From contig BQMF02000776.1 of NCBI GenBank assembly GCA_027922465.2, positions 56,034 to 120,033 of the forward strand: DNA of 64,000 nt. The letters run 5' to 3'. Below are positions 41,764 through 52,700 of the stretch, piece by piece (within the stretch, counting starts at the first letter, position 1; the number at the start of each line of letters is the position of its first letter). This stretch comes from Turritopsis dohrnii. Lineage: Eukaryota > Cnidaria > Hydrozoa > Anthoathecata > Oceaniidae. The notes under the pieces are model-generated. The model had not been told where the DNA came from, ran no database searches, and saw only the letters and a list, made by a program, of their open reading frames with translations. The position numbers and the translations under genes are program-made.

Positions 41764-42747
41764 TCACCAACCTTGCACATAATCAGGAGGTAGCTCTGTA
41801 TCTTCAGGTATTAATATCAGCTCTTCTTTCACAAAAGCTCGTTCAGGTCCATCTTGAATGTAATACATTACACGGTTACCAGGTTGCTCTATTACCTCAC
41901 TCAATCTATATGTCTTCTTTGACCATATCCTATCTGTTGCTCTTTTTCGATGGTCGTCGTGCTCTTCACCCGGTTGCAATAGATATCTATACAAACCATC
42001 TTGAGGTAATTTTTCTTCAGGTGGATAGCTCTCTTGTTTAGCGAGAGTTACCTCTTTCATTTTAATAGCATCTTTCGGTTTCATATCGATCATCCGAGTC
42101 TTCGTATCGTTTAATCTATTCACAAGTTTATACAAATATTTGACCCACGTAGATGATACCTTTTCCGAATCATTCAGTTCTTGAGCATCTTGTATTTTGA
42201 ATAAATTTTCAGCAAGTATCTTGTTCAACGCCTCGACAAACGCTGTATGGGTATGCTTATATTTAGTAGTTACTCTTTTAATTTCGACGTTATTCTTCTC
42301 CAACAGCTTTGTCACATCGGCTTTGAATTCTGAACCGTTATCACATTGAAATACTTTTGGATAGTTTAAGGGTCCAACTCTATAGATATCTCTTATCATA
42401 TCACCAACCTCTTTGGCTTTCTTAGTCTTCAAAGGTCGGGCTACTTTGTAACGTGAAGCAACATCGATACCGGATAAGATGTACTTGTATTTATTACCAT
42501 ATAGCATATCACTAGGCATATACAATATATCAAATTGATGAATCTCATTCGGTTTAGTTACCTCATAATGTGGACGTTCGATCCTTTTCGTTGCTGGTAA
42601 ATGTACCTGCCACAAAGCTTGTTTTGATAGCCACTTCTTAATTTCCTTCGGTTTGAAACCAAATCCTCTTAGATTGCGAACAGCCTTTTGTCCTTTCCAC
42701 AAGTTTTGAGGTTGATAATAAATCTCTTGAAGTTTAGTGTCTGACAT
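41764..42747 (-). CDS. int: Polinton integrase (rve), intact (copy 2)
   Basis: 327 residues, uninterrupted. Catalytic D73, D136 and E172 with 35 residues between the last two. An N-terminal helical region (YYQPQNLWKGQKAVRNL) precedes the core, and the C-terminal region carries SKKTYRLSEVI and FVKEELILIPED. Integrity suggests recent activity or constraint. It is divergent from the SAP gene. Confidence 0.94.
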   Translation of the reverse strand: MSDTKLQEIYYQPQNLWKGQKAVRNLRGFGFKPKEIKKWLSKQALWQVHLPATKRIERPHYEVTKPNEIHQFDILYMPSDMLYGNKYKYILSGIDVASRYKVARPLKTKKAKEVGDMIRDIYRVGPLNYPKVFQCDNGSEFKADVTKLLEKNNVEIKRVTTKYKHTHTAFVEALNKILAENLFKIQDAQELNDSEKVSSTWVKYLYKLVNRLNDTKTRMIDMKPKDAIKMKEVTLAKQESYPPEEKLPQDGLYRYLLQPGEEHDDHRKRATDRIWSKKTYRLSEVIEQPGNRVMYYIQDGPERAFVKEELILIPEDTELPPDYVQGW

Positions 42748-42855
42748 TTTTTTTTATTTATAAACAACGTTTTATTTTAGCTCATTTTGTTAAAAAAATG
42801 ACATCAAAGTGGCTTAAAAGTTTTATCTCTTTTATATAAAGAATAAAGAATAAAC

Positions 42856-43179
42856 ATGACTGACAAAACAGAATCAGATTACGATAATGGAGTATCAGAT
42901 TACCGATCAATGACTTATGATACATTGATAAACTTATGTACATCACGAAAAATAAAATATGTTAAGCAAATGAATAAAGCTAAAATGGTTGAGGTACTTG
43001 AAAAAAATGATAAGGATCCATCTTATACTCTCGATCCTGATACGAAACAAGCATTTTATACACGCTATTCAAAATGGATAAATAACAATGAAGAAAAATA
43101 TCTCAGATATCGAGAGCATAATAAAGAGCAGAAAAAGATGGTTCGGAAACAAAAAAAATTGGCTCGTTCAACCTCATAA
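42856..43179 (+). CDS. SAP-domain DNA-binding protein, 107 aa (copy 2)
   Basis: SAP-like motif at about residues 18-55 (MTYDTLINLCTSRKIKYV then NKAKMVEVLEKND), then a basic tail (REHNKEQKKMVRKQKKLARS). Predicted nuclear DNA binding. TATATAAAG lies about 15 bp before the ATG. A hairpin follows 11 bp after the stop. Confidence 0.65.
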   Translation: MTDKTESDYDNGVSDYRSMTYDTLINLCTSRKIKYVKQMNKAKMVEVLEKNDKDPSYTLDPDTKQAFYTRYSKWINNNEEKYLRYREHNKEQKKMVRKQKKLARSTS

Positions 43180-43190
43180 AAGGGTGTTTT

Positions 43191-43216
43191 TTTGTTACTT
43201 AAAACCAAGTAACAAA
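43191..43216. terminator. Stem-loop H1 (copy 2)
   Basis: TTTGTTACTT and AAGTAACAAA form a 10-bp stem around a 6-nt loop, between the SAP gene and polB. Confidence 0.6.
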
Positions 43217-43319
43217 TGTTACCAAGAGGGTTTGCGTCGTTTCATATTTTGGTTTCATTTTAAAACATCTTAAAGAAATCATAATCACTTAAATATTACA
43301 CAAATAATAATTATACAAT

Positions 43320-44249
43320 ATGACTTCACGAAATACTGTTGAATTATTAGCTGGCTCACCAGCTCGTTTGTCTACACCAACACCTATTCCACCACCAAGA
43401 TCTACTAGGCCATTCAAACCGGTCCGACCTGTTATAATTATTCCTAACAGACAAGACATGGATTTGTTTGAGCAGCAAGAGATGATGAAAAATAGACCTG
43501 TTGTGAAAAGCAAGTTGAATGAATGGAGAGATTGGTTAATAAATCATGTACCTAAAGCTATTAAGGAGAAAGTGAGTGGCACTTTCAGAGAGATGAAGAA
43601 TAAGATTCTCAATCTCTACAAGAGGAAGAATGATGAAAAAGATGAAAAATTGGTGGAACCAAAAGCGTTTGTCCCCATTGAAATGGCGTTTGAGGGTTCT
43701 TACAAAAGGTTCAAGATAAACTCAGATGGAAAAAAGGACGTTGATTCGTTTCTCAAAAAGGTTCGACCCATTTTAAGTGATCTGATTATGAGAGAACTCA
43801 AAAACAAAAAATCAATAAAAATTCAAGCAACTGTGTGGATCGAATGGAGAAAGGAGGATCTATCCAATCCTGAAGCAACAATCTACGTCGATAAGGCGTT
43901 CAATAGCAATATGGAAACAATTCATAGTGAAAGCGATATATCTGATGTTATTAATAAGATGTTCAATAAGATAATCGAACAGGTTGAAAACCCTGCGTTA
44001 CCTCAATCCGGCTTTGTTATCGATAAAATTTTAAATATTGATGTGGATTTTCACAAGCTAAAATTAACGAGAGGCAGCTCTTACTTGCCTTTATCTAAGA
44101 ATTTCAGTGGTAAGAAATCAGTGATCAATCCGCATAATAAAGATGATGAAGAGTGTTTCAAATGGGCTGTTGCTGCTGCTTTGAACTACAATGAGATTAA
44201 GAAAGATCCACAAAGGATAACGAATCTCAAGAAACATGTTGATAAATAT
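43320..44249 (+). pseudogene. polB: PolB N-terminal fragment, SAP motif deleted (copy 2)
   Basis: About 310 codons of the polymerase N-terminus. Compared with copies 1 and 3 the region from NTVVELKA to AELIELLA is collapsed to NTVELLAG, an in-frame loss of about 21 residues comprising the SAP helices, apparently between two GAATTA repeats. The OTU-like Cys region (DDEECFKWAV) is present. The gene is cut at the (CCCTAA)n tract just before the position of the His, zinc-finger and exonuclease parts, so it cannot encode a polymerase. The apparent C-terminus beyond 44249 (Asn-Pro repeats) is translation of the telomeric hexamer. Confidence 0.85.
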
Positions 44250-44309
44250 AACCCTAACCCTAACCCTAACCCTAACCCTAACCCTAACCCTAACCCTAAC
44301 CCTAACACT
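44250..44309. repeat. Interstitial telomeric tract (CCCTAA)n
   Basis: About nine perfect CCCTAA hexamers end in a variant CACTAA-type unit that is interrupted by the next transposon. On the plus strand this is the C-rich strand, the orientation expected at the left end of whatever lies to its right. Confidence 0.93.
44307..44309. other. 3-bp target duplication (ACT), left
   Basis: ACT before the element end AGGCTGTTCAG is matched by ACT at 47806-47808. Removing the element and one ACT restores an in-register CCCTAA-CACTAA-CACTTG sequence. Confidence 0.65.
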
Positions 44310-45954
44310 AGGCTGTTCAGTCACGTGACAAAATACTCTCGACGAAAAAATTCCGAGAGAAGCGGAATTTCATTACCCGGAGTTTTTAAGCGACTGTATT
44401 TTGGGTACATGCACATATAGTCAGTTTTCCCACCCAAATACATCTTGCACTCATACAGTTTGGGCACATTTTCAAAGATAAATGATTTTCCGATATTCTT
44501 ACAGCTGAAAATACCGAAAAACGATTAAAAAAGATTGAATTTCAAGCAAGTAAACATTTGATTGTTTTCCCAAAGTGGCTCGATTTCTTAATTCTCACTT
44601 TTTTCACTTAGAATAATGTTATATAGTTCCTATATTTTGAGTTTAGTACAGTAGTTTTGGTGCTTTTGCCTATTTATCTGGGGAAAATTGAATTTTTTCA
44701 TGGGCTCTCAACACACACACACACACACACCACCATCTTGTTTGTTTTGATATGTTGGTCTTTCTGCTAAAACCTGTTCGATGTGTATTTTTTACATTAA
44801 CAGGGTATTGTTTAGTTTGGAAATGGATAGAACAAAGAGTAATAAAGAAGTATTTTACTGGTTGTTCAACAAAGTAAATGGGCTCAAAATTTATGATTTC
44901 TTTGATATTTTTTCAAAAGAGTTTATGTTTATGTTTTGTAGAAGTAGCTTTGTAAAGGCTTTGAAGAAGAATTTTTATCAACTATTGCAATCAAAATATT
45001 ATATCATGAAAGCATTCCTTATAGTGGCAATATTGGTGTTTAACTGACTACTCTGGGAAATGTTCTTGAAAAAGAAGATGAAGGTTTGATAATAAACAAA
45101 ACTGTGCTGTAAAAATTTTCAATATCACAGCAGAAATGCATGTAATATCAAAATTACTGGTAAATACGTCTTCTCAATAAATGCATGAAGCATGCTCATT
45201 TTATTTAAAATAAATATTACACTGAAAGTTGAAGGTACTGACAAAAAAGTAAACAAATGATGGATTTATCATAGGAAGTACAAATTACTTCACTTTGTGA
45301 ATGAATTGACCCAAACTGTGTCTACATACTGAAAGTACTGAAAGTATATATATAAACATCATGCGAAAGATAGTGGTGAACGATTATGATGGTGAACACT
45401 GTTTTTATGGCTCCGAAATGTTACAGTGAATTGGAAAGTGGTTGATATTAAGTTTAATAAATTAAACAAGAGAGTAATTTGGGGAATTCCAGACTGTATC
45501 AAATTATTGGTCGCTGTAGTGTACAATGCTTGGTCAAGTTATCACTCTGTGGAACAGATAAGTTCACATTCAAAATTTTTTCCACTGCAAACTACTCCAT
45601 GGAAGCATAATGATTAGCTTTTTGGGATATGTCATGAATACAAACTTTGGATAATGAATCCAAGCCATATGTACATACAATCAGATCACTAAAACGTTGT
45701 GAAAATTTGGAATGAAATATGTTCTTGGACACAATACATCATGTTTGAAAAGAACATTGTAATAACAAAGTTTTGTTGCCATTTGTCTTTTCGTGTACAT
45801 TATTGTAAGCTATTTATAAACTCCATGAATTTATTTCAGGATGATATGTCATATGTCATATGTTTATTTGTTAATTTGGAAGTTCTTATTCTGAAACCAA
45901 TGTGCTGATATATAAATTAATGATATCCGCACACAATGTACCTTTCCAATTGCA

Positions 45955-46012
45955 GCGCAAAGTTATCGGATCGAGTGGGACTCGAACCCACAACCTCTCA
46001 CTTGCCGTTCTT
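45955..46012 (-). tRNA. tRNA-like fragment (3' half)
   Basis: On the minus strand GTGGGTTCGAGTCCCAC forms a proper T-arm with a canonical B-box, preceded by AGTGAGAGGTTG. No convincing A-box or acceptor pairing, so it is a partial tRNA pseudogene or SINE head. Confidence 0.45.
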
Positions 46013-46029
46013 GAAGTTCTTATTGCTCT

Positions 46030-47125
46030 TGATTTTACTAACCCTCTGCAAAATATAGATGAGTGACATTATTGTAGCAAATTTTCAATAACGAAGAACA
46101 TTAAATTTTGAAGACATTAAGCTTGGAATACATTATTATTTAAATGGATCAATTTAAATTTTTTTTATGACATTATGCCCACTGGGACTATATTCTTATT
46201 TATGACGACTTTGCCCACGGAGACTACACGTTTTTTTTTTTTATAAGAAACTAATCTTTTGGGTCTCTAGCCAGTTTCTTACAGATTTACCCTAAATTTA
46301 CTAGAAAAGTTTCTTAAGGGTTTCTTATCATACACTAAGAATTTTTGCCTTATTGAGAGGAATGCCACAGAGAACAAACTTATAATTCGAATGTTCCAAA
46401 ATTATGATCACGAAAAGTAAGGTATAGGTTACACTACATTAAACGTTTTTCTTTTCTTTTGCTTTAAAAAGACAAATCTTTCATTCTTAAAAACGAGGGA
46501 AAAAATTTACCTCTCAAAATTTCTCAGTTTCTTAGAATAGAGTGAGCTTACTACATAGTTTCTTAGGTTTCCGAGCTCGAGCGACTAGAGTTTCTTATAA
46601 ACTGGTTTCTTATAAAAAAAAATACGTGTATATTTCTAGTTAATTCGCTATGTATCACCTTTTCTTTTATTTAAAACAATTTATATGTGTAATGTATTCC
46701 AAGCTTTAGTTCGATTATATTTAATCATATTATATAATTATATATAATTATATAATATATATATTCATTTTCCTCTAATTTATTGACCAGTCTGCAAAAT
46801 ACACTTCAGTGACATGATTATGGCAAATTTCCAATAATGAAGAATGTTGAATTTTGAAGACATTAATTCTAATAATTATATTCTACTTTGTTTTATTTTC
46901 CCGAGCATTGTTTTAGTAATTTCTTGTTTTCCTCAATTTTACTGACCAGTCTGTAAAATACACTTCAGTGTCATTATTGTGGAAATTTTCAGAATGTTAA
47001 ATTTTTGGAAAAATCAATTCTATTAATTCTATTCTATTTTGTTTTATTTTCCAGATCATTCTTTAGTAATTTCTTGTGTGCCTGTAATTTACTGACCAGT
47101 CTGTAAAATACACTTCAGTCACGTG
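46030..47125. repeat. 150-160-bp tandem repeat
   Basis: Units begin near 46030 (diverged), 46781, 46941 and 47091, each with GACCAGTCTGYAAAATACACTTCAGT-type sequence (core CAGTCTGTAAAATACAC). The first unit is separated from the others by a MITE. Confidence 0.65.
46227..46628. mobile_element. Second MITE of the CACG...TTATAAGAAAC family
   Basis: Ends CACGTTTTTTTTTTTTATAA and (reverse complement of right end) CACGTATTTTTTTTTATAAG are flanked by TA on both sides. The interior repeats TTTCTTA motifs, analogous to TGTTCTTA motifs in the element at 30420-30877. Confidence 0.7.
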
Positions 47126-47808
47126 ATCAAGACCAAGTGTGAACGACCGTGAACAGTTAAGTAGAAAAAATATTTTGATGGTCTGAATAATTAATTAATT
47201 AAAGTTTCCCTTTTATCTATGCAGAAATTGCATTTTAAAGATTTTACAGACCGGTCTGTAAAATTTTAAGAGTCACGTGACTATCTCTGAAATGGTTCAG
47301 GTCAATTGCCCTTAATGGTAACTTAGTGAATAGGATGCTTTAGTGATGAAATAGTTGCTTTTGATTCGTTTATTCACTTAAATTATATATACATTCTCCT
47401 ATAATTGAAATAATAGTTTGCGCATGCGCAATGGTATTTTCGAAAAAATATTTACTTCTCCCTAGACAATCAACTTTTATCTATCATCCCTGAAAATTTT
47501 GAGGTTCAATGATCAGCATTTCCAAAGATATGGTCGTTTGAATTTCCATAATACTTTCCTGACTTTTTAATGTACTCTAAATGTCAATTTATGTCCCAAA
47601 AAAATAGTTCGTTAGTATGCACAGTTGTAGGAAAAACTTGTCTAAATTTAGCTCTCAATCTCTGACATTCAATCAGGCATAACTTTGGAACAAATAATCG
47701 TTATAAGGCGATCGACTCCTCGTTGGAAAGCTACGAGATAGCCGCGTCTTTCTACAAAATTCTTATGGGGCCCTTATTGAGCTCTAAAAATCACCTGAAC
47801 AGCCTACT

Positions 47809-48690
47809 AACACTTGTTCCGTGAAAGGTAACCGCATGCATCACCTTGTTCACCTACAAGACAGATTTGTCGATGAATTGTCGAGTTCTTATTATGCGAA
47901 CTGAACTTCCCGAAACGAGCACTTGTTCCGTGAAAGGTAACGCATGCATCACCTTGTTCACCAACCAGACAGATTTGTTGATGAAACGTCGAGTTCTTAT
48001 TATGCGAACTGAACTTCCCGAAACGAGCACTTGTTCCGTGAAATGTAACGCATGCATCAACTTTTTCACTAACCAGACAGATTTGTTGATGAACTGTCGA
48101 TTTCTTATTATGCGAACTGAGCTTCCCGAAAATAGCACTTATTCCGTGAAAGGTAATGCATGCACCACCTTGTTCACCTACAAGACAGATTTGTCGATGA
48201 ATTGTCGATTTCTTATTATGCGAACTGAACTTCCCAAAACAAGCACTTGTTCCGTGAAAGGTAACCGCATGCACCACCTTGTTCACTAACCAGACAGATT
48301 TGTCGATGAATTGTCGAGTTCTTATTATGCGAACCGAACTTCCCGATACGAGCACTTGTTCCGTGAAAGGTAACCGCATGCATCACCTTGTTCACCTACA
48401 AGACAGATTTGTCGATGAATTGTCGAGCTCTTATTATGCGAACTGAACTTCCCGAAACGAGCACTTATTCCGTGAAAGGTAACGCATGCACCACCTTGTT
48501 CACCTAAAAGACAGATTTGTCGATGAACTGTCGATTTCTTATTATGCGAACTGAACTTCCCGAAACGAGCACTTGTTCCGTGAAAGGTAACGCATGCATC
48601 ACCTTGTTCACCGACCAGACAGATTTCTCGATGAAACGTGGAGTTCTTATTATGCGAACTCAACTATCCGTAATGAGCACTTGTTCCGTG
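47809..48690. repeat. 108-109-bp satellite, about eight units
   Basis: The phrase CACTTGTTCCGTGAAA (with CACTTATTCC variants) recurs at 47811, 47920, 48028, 48136, 48244, 48353, 48462, 48570 and 48678, a period of 108 or 109 bp. Because the period varies by one base, long frames on both strands are artefacts. With the transposon removed, the array would directly abut the telomeric tract. Confidence 0.93.
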
Positions 48691-48916
48691 AAAGCAAATA
48701 TCTCAAGGTAATTACTTATTTTGCCATCTTATTTGCAAGGTCATCAGGATATGGGCTATCATTTGATAACGAAAAGGGAAATAGATATAGAAGAAACATT
48801 AAATGTTTTGCAATTATTTCTCTTTCGTATTAAAAAGAAGAATATTTGCTGCTACTGTGATGCAAATTATTAACAAAAAGAAATTTTATTACTGTAAGTA
48901 AAAAAAGAAAACGCAC

Positions 48917-49645
48917 TTACTCAGCACCCGATAAAGCAATCTGAAGTTTTTGATCGAACAACTTTTTCTTCTTCTCATTCCATATATTTATCATGTACTG
49001 GATGAAAAACATGAAATGCTCTTGCGACATCTGCTTAGCTGAGGCCTTGATACATTGAAGGTATGAGTTAAATTGCTCACATATACTAGTGTTAACGACA
49101 CGAAGATCTTGCATTGCTTTGCTACTGTAAAGCGAAGAACAGCTGTGACTAAATCCGTGGAAGATGTCATGATAAAATCTCGTATCTCTAAAGTATCCTG
49201 CTTCACGATTTAAGCAGTATTCCTCCAAACCACAAGCAAAGTTGTAAAAAATTACTTCTGGCAGCTTTTCAAGATGGGTGTAAAGGGAATAGGCCGGATC
49301 TTTTCTTCCTTCACTTCCGTTTACAATGTGGCAACCATAATAGTGTCCATGCATTGGACAAAACCATAAAAACAAAAATGTAGTTCCCTTTTTGGTTACA
49401 ACTGGGTAGATCTTTTTGCCGGAGGAGGTCGAAGGCTGATCATCATGATTATTATGTGGGTTGACATCTAGACTGAATGATCGTGGTCGTCTGATCTGTT
49501 CTCCACTTGCTGAAAAATAATACGCCCGGCCAAACTGAGGAGGGTTATATGAGCCAGGAATCGGCAAACAATTTTCTGGCTCGATATCGCTCTTGTGAAT
49601 GTAGTAGTAGGCGAGAGTAATTTCACCCACACCCTCGATGTTCAT
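48917..49645 (-). CDS. KDZ-type (Kyakuja-Dileera-Zisupton) transposase-like protein
   Basis: 242 residues resembling the C-terminal half of KDZ transposases. Blocks include LFLWFCPMHGHYYGCHIV (about residues 91-108), GSEGRKDP, IFYNFACGLEEYCLNRE (about 132-148), RFYHDIFHGFSHSC and ICEQFNSYLQCIKASAKQMS. The N-terminus (CLPIPGSYNPPQFGRAYYFS) looks like a start but a longer upstream part may be missing. It lies just downstream of the second-family PolB in the same direction, so it may be a Polinton passenger gene or a separate element. Identification is from memory of the family pattern. Confidence 0.5.
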   Translation of the reverse strand: MNIEGVGEITLAYYYIHKSDIEPENCLPIPGSYNPPQFGRAYYFSASGEQIRRPRSFSLDVNPHNNHDDQPSTSSGKKIYPVVTKKGTTFLFLWFCPMHGHYYGCHIVNGSEGRKDPAYSLYTHLEKLPEVIFYNFACGLEEYCLNREAGYFRDTRFYHDIFHGFSHSCSSLYSSKAMQDLRVVNTSICEQFNSYLQCIKASAKQMSQEHFMFFIQYMINIWNEKKKKLFDQKLQIALSGAE

Positions 49646-49707
49646 AATTTTATCGAGAATTTACTATATTTTTAACGGTGAAAATAAGGGGGGATTTCCC
49701 CATGACA

Positions 49708-49732
49708 TTATTAACGTGAAACGCGTTAATAA
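49708..49732. terminator. Stem-loop after second-family polB
   Basis: TTATTAACG, loop TGAAACG, CGTTAATAA: a perfect 9-bp stem with 7-nt loop, starting 23 bp past the polymerase stop at 49756. Same geometry as H2-H4 of the other family with unrelated sequence. Confidence 0.65.
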
Positions 49733-49755
49733 GTGTTATCGTGAATGAATTTCGA

Positions 49756-52700
49756 TTAGTATAGAGGTTTGGTGTGTATCCCATCATCGGCTACGATTCG
49801 TTTGTCATAATAAGCGCTTAGACCTAGTTTCTTTTGTGTGTACGTGACGATCTTATGATTACTTACCCTAAACCCTGTATTTTGTGCCATGTCCTTACTA
49901 CCATCCAAAGCTTCTTTGTATCGCTGCCAACTCATTTCATTTTGCCTTTTTGAAATTCCCTTACAACTAAACTTTGATTTACCCAGATCTTGATTTTCCG
50001 CAAAATAACATTTACTCGTGAGCGCAATCATTCGAGTACCATTGAACTCCGCCTTGAATAAACCCGGTGTTCTATCGTGGTATTTACTCGTACTCAAAAA
50101 TTCTGCTTTACCTTGCTTGAAATAATAATCCTTAAGTTCGGGTTTAACGATATCATCCAACGACTTAGACGAAAGAGCCATGTACATACTATCCGTATCC
50201 ATTTGAATCAATTCAAAATCCCTCCTGTCAATATATTTATCGAGAAAGTCGTAGTAAAACTCAAGCATCCTCAATTTAGCAGATTGGTACACGGCGATAC
50301 CGCATTGATAAGGTCGATTTATATTGACTTGACGTTTTCTCTCTTTGATCTCAAACGTCTCATTAATGACTTCAAGATCGTCAAAGAAAGGGCTTCTGAA
50401 CGCCTTATCGACATTTTCCTCTGATTTTGTGTACGTATTATTGGTATGTTTTTCGAGATCTTCAATCATTTTACCGTAGAACGAATTACCTTTCAGTTTA
50501 TGAGTGTCACCGAGTTGTTTTAATGCAGGGTTCGAATCGCCATCTCGTCTCGCATCGGTTACTTCTTTAGGGAACCATTTGAAAGGCCTGCTCGCTGTAT
50601 ATTTCAGAATTTTATATACGTCAGTCACCTTCAAACCGTGATCTATATACCACTTCAACAACGGTGTATATAACAAAATCTTCTTCGCCTTACAAACCCC
50701 CAATAACTTTTTAGTTCCTTTGATATTCATCCTATTTGTAGCTGTTTGATAATCCTTCATATGTTGAGGTACTAATCTCTCAGGAATTTTATCGACAACA
50801 AACAGAGGTGAAAACTCTTCAAATTTAGCTTTTAACTCTTCCGGAACATGAATATCTACCTGACAAAAACCAAAAATAGAACCGTCACATACACCCTCGG
50901 AAAACTCTTTCAAAAACTCCGGATCTGTAGGATTTTCGATCTCAATGTAACTCTCCTTTCCACATGGCATCTCCTGTCCCGAACAAAACAAGTACAAACT
51001 ATTCGCATCAAAACCAACAACAGACTCACAATCCCTAGCGTCTTTATATTTATGAGGTCGTATCTTTGACACACCTCTTTCGGCATATCTGGAAAACACA
51101 ATACTCGGACCACCAACCATACCGGTTTTCAACAACTCGTAAGCTTTGTTTTTCGGACACGCCTCACAATCTTTCCGTATTTTTGAACAGTCTTTTCAAC
51201 CTTGTTTATAACATTCCTTCGAACATTTACACGTACAAGGTTGTCCGGGTGCATACAAATCGGGCTCTCCATCCTTCAACATATCGATATCGTCTCCATA
51301 ATAATATTCTCGCGTCTTCTCCAAAGCTTCAACAAATGGTACAACATCGGCCAAGTTATATTCTTTTAACCAATCCAACATCGTAACACATCCACGTTTC
51401 TCAAATTCAACCTTAAAATCTTCATATACTTGAGGAGTGATTAAAATCTTTTTCTTGAGACTCGAGTAAAAGTCTTCATATTTCACAGTGCCTATGAGAG
51501 AAAGTTTCTCAAAACTAGCCAACCATTCATAAGGAAAGACAAGTTTTTGTTCTTCACAATTGTTTGCTTTACACCAACCGTCAAAAGAAAGACCCGGTGC
51601 AAGATAAGATTTCACATCTAAAAATTTGAACTGGCCGGTCGTCAAAAACATATAGCTATTCTCTTTCTTAGCCACAGAGATTGAACCGGCCTGTTCTGTC
51701 ATATGATTAACAAAGTGCTTCTTGATCATATTGAGATCGTATTTACCGCTATTGAAACCTAGCACAGGAACCTGATTACACCAAGCTTCGTGTCGTATAA
51801 CTACGGAGGAGGATGGAAGCGAATCTTTGTCGGGCAAATAATATTTTTCACTTACACATTTCGAGATGCCCTCCCACCGTTTTTCTAAATCTAAAATAAA
51901 GTCTTTGATGAGCTTTTCCGGATCCGAATTTACAAGAAAGGTGGGTTTATTTGTAAAGTTATCGGTAACAGCAACGCTGACTGCGATATGTTTAGTGTCA
52001 AAAGTCAGATCACTCGTAACTTGTTGGTCGAGTTTATGGAGTATCGTTTCGAAATCAAACACGATAAAGTATGGGTATGGAACAAACTTCTTTTCAAGCT
52101 CAACGGTACTCAACTCCGGTTTTTCACACCCCCAAACTGAAACAACATCATAACCAAGACTCCTAATTTTTGTCTCCATATCGAGTGTAGCTCGATATTT
52201 TTTCGGATCACCATTTATACAAGGACATCCATGCCATTTACAACCATAATATTGATAGACAGTATTACTTTCAGGTTCATATCCATCCACAAGAATCTCG
52301 CGATTATTAATCTTCACACATCTCTCACCCCCATGACCGCAAAGAGCGTGATGAATATGTTTGCCTGTGATTTCAGATTGTTTTTCAATCCATCGACAAC
52401 CGGCATAACTGAACTGGGTGTTACCTCCATAGAATACCTTATCGGAACTGTTCATGATATGCTTAAACTTTTCTCCTTTGCATATCAACTTGGTTTTCCC
52501 TCCCGAACAAAGATTTTCTGTTACGTGTCTATTATAATTGTCGTGTCTGTTAAATCTCTGTTCGCAACCGACACATTCCCAGTGTTGTGTCAAACCATCA
52601 AGATCTTTTATGTAGAAGCAATGACCCTCGTAGAGACCGATATCAACACAAGGTAAACTTTTTCTGAACTGGTTTTTACCAAACACCAATTTCCAAACCT

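Larger units (their letters stand above)
32857..44249 (+). mobile_element. Polinton element, copy 2 (3' truncated)
   Basis: Starts with the same AGAGATAGGAAAGTGC terminus as copy 1, in the opposite orientation, and keeps the full gene order up to the first quarter of polB. It then stops at a (CCCTAA)n tract. The right terminal repeat and target duplication are missing. Gene sequences are closer to copy 3 than to copy 1 in several places (PPP1R15-like promoter, SAP protein, integrase). Confidence 0.92.
44310..47805. mobile_element. Non-autonomous DNA transposon, 3.5 kb, 11-bp inverted ends
   Basis: The ends are perfect inverted repeats AGGCTGTTCAG...CTGAACAGCCT with flanking ACT duplications. 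A 3-bp duplication would fit a PIF/Harbinger-type element, though its usual target is TWA. No transposase frame was found. The interior holds a CA microsatellite (44712-44732), a short unassignable frame at 44781-45047, a tRNA-like stretch, a 150-160-bp tandem repeat and a nested MITE. Confidence 0.6.

Noticed and set aside
44250..44420. Asn-Pro repeat extension of the copy 2 PolB frame
   Set aside because: It is translation of the telomeric hexamer and following transposon DNA, not polymerase sequence.
47846..48663. Long frames on both strands in the 108-bp satellite
   Set aside because: The 108-bp period happens to be divisible by three. The units of 109 bp break every frame, and composition is not protein-like.
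47809..48690. CRISPR-like array
   Set aside because: Units are contiguous tandem repeats without unique spacers, in a eukaryotic context.
52231..52656. 141-codon plus-strand frame
   Set aside because: Antisense of the second-family polymerase N-terminal region.
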